The translations under genes and the position numbers were made by a program. This document shows, piece after piece, positions 23,959 through 33,900 of a stretch of 64,000 bases of DNA. Below the pieces are notes generated by a model. That model did not search any database. It was given only the letters and a program-made list of their open reading frames with translations, and was not told the DNA's origin. Each line of letters begins with the position of its first letter. The first letter of the stretch is position 1. Origin of the DNA: Anisus vortex (Eukaryota; Mollusca; Gastropoda; Planorbidae); contig OX421506.1 of the NCBI GenBank assembly GCA_949126835.1, positions 13,922,284-13,986,283 on the forward strand. The letters are read 5' to 3'.

Positions 23959-26900
23959 TCATACACGATTCATTGGTCCACAACCTGGCAATAGAACAAC
24001 TAGAACAGTAATGTTTTCTGTAGATCCAGCCAACATGGCAGCGCAGGCCAACTGTTCAGCCATGGATTTCGCTAGGTCCAATTTCAGAATTTCTTCATTT
24101 TCTTCTGTATCAGCTTTTTGAACAGTATGTGAACTGACAGGAAAGTCTTTATTGATTTCCTCAACTGCAACATGTCAATACAGAAAATATAGTGCCATGG
24201 CTAGTAATACAGTTGTATTAACTATATGTGATGATTAATAATAGTCATTTGTGTAATAGCTACCTTGGCTATTGAAAGAATGAATTGAATCAGCTGTTTC
24301 CTGTGACAGTAGACCTTGGCAATTATCACTTTCTGGTGCTAAAAGTGGATAAAGAGATTCACTGATTCTGCTTGATGGTGGTAACTGTTGATTAGGTAAC
24401 ATCTGAAAATATTAATTTAAAAAAATCTGTAAAAGCTATTAAAGCAAGTAGTAAATTTAAAATGCAAAGAAATTTTGTCTTTAATATGTTTGTATCGAGT
24501 TCATCTGTGGTTTCAACATAAACTCACCCTGGTTAATAAACTGGCCACTTCCTGGTCAGAGAAAACCTGCCAAACACCACTAGAGGCCAAGACAAGAAAC
24601 TGTGCACTTTGATCAATGTTAATACTTTTGAAATATGGCTCAGCAGTAATACAGTCCTTTAAGACTTTGTCACCAAAATTGCCAAGTCCTCTAGTGACAG
24701 GAAGAACACCACTGACAAGTGACCCTTTCTCTGAGCTGGTAATGTAACCACCTAATTTACACAAATATGTGGGAGAAAAAGTATAAGTTATATATGGTAT
24801 ATATCTAAGACAATATATATTATACAGTGTTATTGCATTAAGGAATATCACATTGCATTTATTTCAACTTGTTAGTAGTATAATAAACAAGTCTTAGATA
24901 ATTATTGTAGTAGTGAAAAGGGAAATGGCACATTTCAATACTTTCTTTTCTTTTAAAACTTGTCAAGTTGGATAAACCATAGCTTTAAGTATCATATATC
25001 TAAGTATTTTATAAACAAACAAACAAACAAAATTGTAAATCCCTGCAAGAAAAAAAAAAAAAAAAAACTACCCAGGCACTAGTGAGAGGGCAGGGTTGCA
25101 GTGCGGCAGCCTGTTCAAATGGCGTACGGAGGGTTCTGGGTTCAAATCCTGGTGAAGGCGTGGGTTTGTTCCCTGGACTGGAGGGTATCCCTGAGTCTAC
25201 CCAGATCTGATTGGTACCTGACATTTGACATTTGTTGGGGTAAAGTAAAGGCGGATATATGGACATTGTACTAAATACACAATCCCCTAAAATGCCGTGG
25301 CCACAAAAACTGGTGAACGCTGCTTTACCGGCCCTATGGATATCAATTTGGTCTGACAGGATACTTTACTTTTAGACACTGGTGGAAAAAAAGTGTCCAG
25401 AAGATGATGTGGCTTTTGCAAACTTTTGGCCTATAGCAATTATTTAATATACTATGTATTATACATCAATAAAAAGACATGAATGTCTTTAAATAGGAAG
25501 TACTAAATAAGCTATGCATTACCCTAAACTTACCTCTTTTGTGTATTCTGTTACCCTCACTTGGATTGTTGGGTGTGTGGTCTTTTGTGATACACATAGG
25601 TTTATAGTGTTTTATAAGCAGTGCTTTGCTATTACCTGAAAATGTAGAAAAATTTCTTATTGTATACAATCCAATATAGCTCAACCGATAAAATATTGGT
25701 AGCAATAGCTTATAGGCATCATAGTGCATTACTTTCTTAGGTCTTAACTTAGCAATGGTGTAAAATCCTCAACAAACAGATAAAAAAATGCAAATCCATA
25801 AACAAATCAGTACAGTAGACATCAAAAGTACAGTATCACTGTCAGACAAAATTGATCCATAAGTCCTGTAAAGTGTTGACAAGTTTCTGTGGACATGTGT
25901 AGCCAGCACAATGCCCAGCCTCCTTTACTTTGCCCCAACTAATGTCATGTAGCCATCAGAGATGGCTATAGACACAGGAGTACTCACAAGACTCGGTAAC
26001 AAATCTTATGTTTCACCAGGATTTAAAACGAAGACCTAAGCCTACACTGTATTGCAAAATTATTTTTGTTTAAATCTAAATGCTAGTTTAATCTTTATTA
26101 TTTTTTTCCCGTTTCAATGCCTACTATATTTTTTTAATAATGAAAAGATAATTTAAGACTATGTTCAGGTGCTTGCTGGACTTTGTTCAAGGATAATTTT
26201 AAGAATCCATTTAATCCATTTCATATTTCTATTCCTAAGTGAGAAATGCCAAGGAGATGGTGCTAAATTTTTTATTTCAAATGTCTGGGTAGAAATTGAT
26301 ACCAAAATTCATTTGATTTCATATTGACTTAGGTATCAAAGCCATTCATGATCAGGTTATTCAAAAATGACTAACCAACATTAGCAATATAAATCTTTCC
26401 TTCCACCTGTGCATCTAATCTGACTTCTTCTGGAAAATGATGAATTAAGCAAGTAACTGCTGAGGTTCCACTCCATCTAATTTTTGAGCTTTCATCAATA
26501 CCACATGAAAGCATTTGATCCATTTCAAGATATGCATTCCTAAAAGCCTATTGAATGAGCAAAATAATGAATGAAGTACTTAAAGTTTATAATCTACAAT
26601 AAAAATGTATATTAAATGTTTATTTCATTAATTAAATAGCTTAGATAAAGAAATTGGGGTCAAGTCAAACATTAATGTTTCCGTGCCAACTATTTAAATT
26701 TCAAATTTTGTTGGTTATACCTTTAGCACATGCAAGTAAGTATAGTGCTGGATGATCTATACTTTAGGTGTGTGATCAGCATCATGAGAAATGAATTTTA
26801 CTAATTCTAGTTGCTTTAAATTATTATTATCAGAAGCATAGAACTTTTTATTAGAGTATACCTTGAACGAATAGCTTAAGGAGTCTGATTTTTTTGTACA

Positions 26901-27416
26901 AGTATCTAATGACAGTACAACACATTGTTTCCATTGGTAGCCAAGTCAATAAAATAATATGTATTTACGTTAAATAGATCAATAGTTATATATAAACAGT
27001 TCTTCAAAACAATTATAATGTGAAGAAGAAGTCTACAAATGAACATTTAAAAAAAAAACATTAAGAAATTCATTAATAATTATATAACTATTTAAGCACC
27101 ACTGTTAGATGAAAAAAAAAATATTATGTTAGTCAAATCATATCTAGGCCACTGTTTAAGTAAATTTACCTTTCTCATTTGTTCACTAAATTGGTCATAC
27201 ATTTTTTTCCTAGTTTTATTTGATGTCTCCATAAATTCCAGATCTCTCTCCATCTCTTCATTATATGTATTATATGATGAGTCAAGGATTTTCTGTAAAT
27301 AATTACTTGAACTTGTTAGACTTTAAATTATTTTTTTTTAAAGTTACATGTAAAATGTTCATAAAAATTGTGTAGGGTCAAATATATACTGGTAAATGTC
27401 TAAAACAAAAGAGATT

Positions 27417-27492
<76 letters not shown>

Positions 27493-30414
27493 TACAAATA
27501 TATGGGGTAGTGATCAAATGTATAGAACTTACAAGTATTTGTGTACATTTGTAAATAAACTGATTTGTGTGATAATATATAATTATTATCATTCATAATA
27601 ATATAAAAAATTTATTATAGCGAAAATGTGCAATATTTAAATTGTTTCAATCATCTGTTCTGTAAAATATTTCTTTCATATTTGTTCTCTCTAAAGAAAA
27701 AAATGGTAAAACTTTCCAAGGGGAGTAAATACTCTTCAACTAGTGAAACAGCATTTGTTATATGGGCACAGTATATCTTGTGATAGGACATTTAACTCCA
27801 AAACTTATAGATGACAGCTTTTTTCATTCTGAAGTCCTTGCTGGTGCAATCACCCAAGCCCACAAAAATGCAGTTGAAATTTGGAGCACAACAACTTTAT
27901 CAAATATAAGATTTAACTCTTTCTCTACGTTTAGCCAGACTGTATGTCGGAACATTATGGCTCGGTTTGATTTTACGTATTGAAAGAGTTAACTGAAATT
28001 TTTTTTTTCTATTTGGTTTTAAGTTGCCTACAAAGCAAATAATGTATAACTGCTTTTATAGTTCAAAACATTTAATAATTAGTACTGGAGCAGGTTGTCA
28101 CGATTGTTGTCATTCAAATAAATTGCTTTGGATTTTTTTTATAGGGTCACCTTAGGGAAGGTAAAATTATCACTTCTGGTTAATAGTCTAATCTGAATCC
28201 TTATTCAACACAGGTTTTTTTTTTTTAGGCTTATTACTTTATTAATTTTGGATATAACGAGTTATTATTTAATCAATATAATAATACCATTACCTGAACA
28301 TATATTTTACTTTCTTGGTGGAGATTCCCAGTAAGATTGTTTCTTGTCTCAGGTCGCTGTAACTCATACTGTTCTTGTCTCAATACTGATTCAGCAAAAT
28401 TTCTGGCTTCAGTTGATGCAATCTTAGAATCAAATTTGGCCATTTCTTTGAGAAGAAATTCATGAAGTTTTTGGCTAGAGTTGAGTGCAGCATGAGTTCC
28501 ATGATATCCATCAAAGATGGCAAGATAACATTTATTTTTATCATCACCGAAATAATCTTGATAAACTTTGGCATCCTCCATTTGATTTTTCCATGCTGAG
28601 TTTACTGAGCTTGCAATACCCACTGCACATTTAGGATTTAAACTACATTTTAAAGAAAAAGACTGAACGTCTTCATCAACTTTATTGTTAGGTATCTTAG
28701 CAAAATCCTTACAGACATCAAGTATATCATTTTTAATAAGTTCATAAGCTTCATCTATTGATTTCAGTTTCTTGAAGTTTATAGGGTGTTTTTTTCCAGA
28801 CGCTTCATCTTTGATTAACTGGATAACTTGATTTCTTCTATTAAGTAAGGATTGCACATCAAGTGGTTTATCTGCACAGCTAAACTGAAGCATAGCCAAG
28901 GCATTATGATAGGCTCTGTGATATTGTAAATTACTTATATCAATATAAAATGAACAGTCCTTGCAGAATATTGTAATATCATAGCTGGGGCTACCAGGAG
29001 GAAGCAATGTCTCTGGAGTATCTAAAAGACAAACAGTTAATTAAGAATAAATACATTCTGATAAATTAGCCAGCAAATGAGCTAACAATTTTTTTAATCT
29101 ATTTAATTAACTTCATAGGGATTGGATAGTAATTTTAGGTGGATTTTCTTTTATAGATTTTATAGATTTATACAAAATTTGTTTCTATCAGAGGGGATTT
29201 GAGTTTCTAATATGAGCCTAGGCATAATTTCACAGACAGCAGCTGACATTGATTTTTGAATTTGTTAAGTGACCCAATTGCTTTTCATCTAGCTGGTACA
29301 GTAGTATAGGCACAGAAGCTATTTAAATAGTGTCAGCTTACTCGACTGTTGTATAGAGGGTCATGAGTTCAATTGCAGGTGAACCTAGAATTTGTTCCCA
29401 GGTCTTAAAGCATGTCCTGAGTATAACATGCTGCAGCCACAGAAACATGTGAACACTGAACGTTATTAGATCAAATTGTTCTGAAAGGGATAGAGTCTAC
29501 TTACTTATTACTTACTATATAGTAGGCCTATATAATATATTTAATAAAAAAAATAATTAACAGTAGGCTATATTTAATCTAGGTTTATTAACAAAATCCT
29601 TAAAGTTTAAGCCAATTAAGCTGCTTAGCCTTTTAAAATTATTATGATTATGACATTATCCACTTAAGTACTTAATTTGACATGAAAACCACAACAAACT
29701 TTTTGTGGCATTTTACCACTAAGTCTAACTAAGTGACTATAATATAAGTAAGTCCTTTTGAAATAGGCCTAGCTATCTGCACATTAGCATCCAATTCTTC
29801 ATACCCCACACAAACCTGATTTGTCATATATAATATTTTAGCTTTTACTGGCTATGGTTATAGCAAGTTATAGCACTATTTTACAGGACCATAGCACATC
29901 CTATATATCAGGTGTCGGGAACCTTTTTGTCTGAGAGAGCCATAGAAACCACCTATTTGAAAAGTAGGCTAATTCTGTGAGAGCCATACTTTATGTTTAA
30001 AACTAAAAATGCAAGTAAATGTGTGCATTTTGTGTAATTTCAACACTAAAAGTACAATAATTATGTCTCTGAATTCTTCTGATGCTGAGCTGCAGTAGAC
30101 TTTAGCTCATTTGTAGAATGAAATATTGATATGCAATTAATATGTAGGCTACATAAAAAAGTCTAAAAAAAAGATTTTTTAAATAATCAAACATTTGTCT
30201 GCGAGCCAGATGCAGCCATCAAAAGAGCCACATCTGGCTCGCGAGCCATGGGTTCCCGACCCCTGCTATATATAGACAATATAGTTAATATAGGCATACA
30301 GTTTACCTTACCAGAGATCCGAATTGTTTCCCCTTTGTACTGCTCGGTAATTTTTGACACCTCTTGATTTAAAGCATCATGAAGACCAAAAGATTGTGAG
30401 CTTGTATTAGCCAT
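23959..30414 (-). CDS. PP2D1: PP2D1-like protein: PP2C-fold pseudophosphatase, 8 coding exons, 598 aa
   Basis: Exons (minus strand, joined by hand): 30414-30312, 29021-28294, 27292-27170, 26547-26376, 25635-25534, 24751-24528, 24402-24264, 24164-23959. All junctions have AG/GT and frames close to 598 codons plus TGA. After an N-terminal region without recognised domain (about 1-165) comes a PP2C domain with its motifs in order: MEDA at 182-185, DGYHG at 205-209 (canonical DGHxG), SGT at 344-346, ANVGNSKALL around 373-382 (canonical GDSRA), LPVTRGLGNFGD at 426-437, LASSGVWQ at 464-471 (canonical DGxWD), GSTENITV at 577-584 (canonical DN). Two aspartates of the DGxWD motif are S467 and Q471 and the DN aspartate is E580, so two-metal catalysis is doubtful. 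Vertebrate PP2D1 is of similar length (about 630 aa) and is also a degenerate PP2C. The start is the first ATG of exon 1. No function beyond family membership can be claimed. Confidence 0.92.
25062..25375 (+). mobile_element. tRNA-derived SINE, copy 4, in PP2D1 intron
   Basis: B box GGTTCAAATCC at 25138-25148, then the common body and a TACTTTACTTTTA end. Antisense to PP2D1, between exons 25534 and 24751. Confidence 0.74.
25868..26045 (-). mobile_element. tRNA-derived SINE, copy 5, in PP2D1 intron
   Basis: Diverged minus-strand copy recognised from GCACAATGCCCAGCCTCC, CTTTACTTTGCCCCAACTAA and CACCAGGATTTAAAAC. Confidence 0.62.
27417..27490. repeat. TA dinucleotide microsatellite in PP2D1 intron
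   Basis: A nearly pure (TA)n run of about 70 bp. Confidence 0.95.
27917..27988 (+). mobile_element. 72-bp TTAA-flanked mini-element in PP2D1 intron
   Basis: TTAA at 27913-27916 and 27989-27992 flank a segment starting CTCTTTCTCTACG and ending CGTATTGAAAGAG, inverted repeats agreeing at 11 of 13 positions. TTAA duplications are the mark of piggyBac-type insertion. The terminal bases are not the usual CCC, so the superfamily is unsure. Confidence 0.5.
29332..29515 (+). mobile_element. Diverged tRNA-derived SINE, copy 6, in PP2D1 intron 1
   Basis: A weak head (GAGTTCAATTGCAGGTGAA), AGCCACAGAAACATGTGAAC and a TACTTACTTATTACTTAC tail match the SINE family loosely. An older copy. Confidence 0.5.
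29909..30265 (+). mobile_element. 357-bp hAT MITE in PP2D1 intron 1
   Basis: Ends CAGGTGTCGGGAACC and GGTTCCCGACCCCTG, flanked by a perfect 8-bp duplication CTATATAT (29901-29908, 30266-30273). The right end is only 46 bp from the exon 1 splice donor. The interior differs from the other hAT MITEs here (GAGAGCCATA and GAGCCACATCTGGCTCGCG), so it is a distinct family. Confidence 0.8.
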
Positions 30415-30979
30415 GTTAAAATAAAACTTTATTTTAAAATGATTACCAATGTTAAATTTGTCAAAACCAACATAGCAGGTTACATATCTTATAAGGCCTA
30501 AGGTATATGTGGTGTTTTTTATTAGCCGTGTTAAATGTTGGCACTGATCTATAGATTTAAAAGATAACTATGTTGTTAGGGTAAACAGTTCTCCTATCTA
30601 TAAAATTAATTCTAGTCTATTGTTTTCTTTCAGCGGTTTCTTTCACTGTGGTTTTTAGAAAAAAAATATTCCAACCAGTGTATCGAATCTGTATCAGAAA
30701 ACAAAAATATACATTATAATTTATAATTCTTTAGCAATCACATTTTACATTGCCTAATACTAATTGGCTAAAGAGTTTGTTAAATTGTTAAGAGTAAAAA
30801 CGTTTTGGTGGTATTGTCTTTGTCTTTGACTCTTCATTCTTTGTTAGGTGTCGTCGTCGTGTCCATTGTTATTGTTATTGATATTGTTACGATTGTATGT
30901 AACTTAAATTAAATAACGGAATAAAAAATTATAGGCATAGGGCCTAGGCCTAATTGCCCTAATATTAATAGGTCTAATA
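30415..30979. promoter_or_regulatory. Shared intergenic region of the divergent PP2D1 / RJL GTPase pair
   Basis: The 565 bp between the start codons of the minus-strand PP2D1 gene and the plus-strand RJL GTPase gene must hold both 5' UTRs and, most simply, both promoters. It is AT-rich with no recognised transposon and no clear TATA or GC box. The rest of the spacer has only short T-rich and ATTGTT runs near 30860-30890. Whether transcription is truly bidirectional cannot be read from sequence alone. Confidence 0.5.
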
Positions 30980-33900
30980 ATGGATAGAATAGTTGGGACT
31001 TTGAAAAAGCCATATGAAAACGCCGTAACTAATTTAATTTGGATTAAGGTAAAATATTAAAATATAAGTTAAGTTGACTATATAAACTATATTAGGCCAT
31101 ATATTATATTATATTATGACTATATAAATTATAGATGATATATGTATTTAAAATATATTTAAGGCTTTTGAAGTAAATATATACGTATAGAATAGACTAT
31201 AGCCAGTATAGCTTATTATACTGATCATAACTGACATAACTAAGCCTATACACTATAAAATACAGTGGCAGTGGTACCTCGGGTTATATGAGCTTAATTA
31301 GTTCCTGAACTCGCAGCGGTTCCTAACCTGAAACTGAAACATTGAGATTAAATTAATGAAATAAACTCAATCCGTTCCAAGATGAAAAAAAGTTATTCTT
31401 TGTTTATTATTGGGCCTATAGTATTATTAAATGCAGGGCAGAAATAAGAAAAGAAAATCGCTTTTCAATGATCCAGATTAAAAGATCATTTTCAACTTTC
31501 TCTCAAATTTGTAGTATTTGCTTCTTCAGATTAGTTAATTACCCATTTAGTTATGATTTAGCTACATCAACTGATCTGAGTAACTCTTATTTCTTTATGA
31601 TGGTGTATCCATGCTGTACTGATTAGCGATGTCACACACGAATGCCATTTAGTCATTTACATATATTAGGCCTACATAATTTATTTTTTTTAACTCCACT
31701 ATTACAAATTTGTGCTTCCTAGCAGCACCACCACCATTAATTAGTTCTTCTAACTCATAACTGATGGGGTTAACAATTTAAGGACAATAATGAAAGAGAA
31801 AAAATGAATAGTAGTGCCACTGCTAATTAAGAAATCTGTTAATACTGCTGTGTAGTAAGGCCAATGTGCAAAACTAGGACAGGCCTAATAACTAATAGGC
31901 TAGCTCTATGTACTTTATATTCGTTTGTACTGTAAGCGATTGTAACCTTCCTATCTGACTCTTTGTTCGTAACCTGAGAATTTTTTTTTCGAAATTGTTG
32001 TTTGTAACATGAAACTTTTCTAATCTAAGGTGTTCGTAACCCAAGGTACCACTGTATATTAACTATATTATTTATATCTGCCAAATATTTGTCTGATTTT
32101 CTCGTTTGCCTGTTATAAATATAAAGGTACAAATGTATAAAGTATAATAAAGTATATTTGATTTAAATTAAAAAGTCTAGTACTAGTATATAAGTTCTTA
32201 GATTTGGAGACTTATTGTTATTATAACAAATATAATAGGCTTACTATTTTTCTTCTTAAAGATTGTTTGTGTGGGAAGTTGTAATGTTGGGAAAACATCT
32301 TTGATAAAACATTTCTGTGAAAGTAAGGTGAATTAATTTATCTAACTGACTGTAGTCATTTTAGTTTTTATTGCTAAGACTATAAAGTATTCTAGTTTAG
32401 TAGCTTTTTTAAAATGGAAATCTTCATTAATTATTTTATTTTATATTTAGTTCTCTTCTAGCTATCAACCAACTATTGGTGTAGATTATGGCTTTAAAGT
32501 AGAAAATTCTAATGGCTCTGACAGTAAGTAATTTTAGTTAAACTGCAACTATATAAAATGTATTAATTACATAATATATACTATATGCTCATAGGTCCTT
32601 CAGCCTATATAAAAATTGTCTAAGGAGATAGAAAATACTTGAAAAGAACACATTTGTAAAACTTTTACTCAAAAGAACATAGATTAGGAGAAATTAATAC
32701 AAGCGAGGAGATGTGCATTCATTTAAAATGTGCATGTTGATTGTTGTTGACAGACTTATGGAATTAACATAATGTTAACTTTGTATTATGGTATTATATG
32801 CCTATTAACTACACTTTTGTTTCTTTCTTGGTATCTGGAAAAAGGTGACATCTTCAGAAGGCTAAAGCCAATGCATAACACTAATAGATAACAAAGATTT
32901 ATATGAAAAAATTTGCTTCAAGCAGTTGTTTAATTTTGCAATCAATTCAAAATGCTCATCTCATCATTTGATTAAAATCACACTTTCTCCTGTCATGCAA
33001 TGTACAAACATGTCTAAGAATATAATCTCTTCTTTCTCCAATATCTTATAAGATGGAAATTCTTTATTTTAACACCAACTGGTTCCGTCTCTTTGTGACA
33101 ATTGGGATAATGTATATAAACATTTCCAATTTTTGCATTAATTTTTTTAATTTATAACTTAATTACATTGCCTGATTTTTTTGTCTTTATAGTCAGGGTA
33201 AACATTTGGGATTTCTCAGGAAATGCTGACTACTTTGAAGTAAGAAATGAGTTATATTCAAAAACTGATGGTATATTTTTGGTGTTTGATGTTACCAGTA
33301 CAACAACTTTTGAGTCTTTGGACCAGTGGCTCAGAGAAATTGCTCAATATTCATCAGGCAGTACTAAAATATTCATTGTTGGAAATAAGGTAAATGCAAT
33401 TCACTTTGTCTATTAAGTCAATGGAAACCACTTGCTAATATTTCATATACCAGTAGGCCTATTTAGAGAGCCACATCATCTCTTTAGGGATAACAAATTG
33501 AAACCGTGTCAATATCTTTAAACTTTAATATGAAGTCTGACGCCTAAACATAAATACAATAAAATGGAACAAATGCATATAAGTACTCTTACTTCTTGGG
33601 TGGCAACCGCACATAGAATGAGCTGCCTGAACAAACCAGGAAAACCAGTAACTTAACATCATTTAAAACACAATTTAAAAGACATGACTAGACTCAAACC
33701 TTGGATAAGCATAGGATGCAATGATCTTCTTTATAGAAAGAAGGTCTGTAGCAAATAAGTATACGATATATTTAAAAATAGGTCTAAATGTGATTAAAAT
33801 TAAAAGAATGCATCAAAAAACAAATAAATATTTTTAAGTTAATGTTTTAAGTTTAATGATCAACATATATAATTATCTTGAGTTTATATATATAAATTTG

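Noticed and set aside
27762..27983. 73-codon frame in a PP2D1 intron
   Set aside because: Opposite strand to PP2D1, no recognisable motif, and its end overlaps the TTAA-flanked mini-element.
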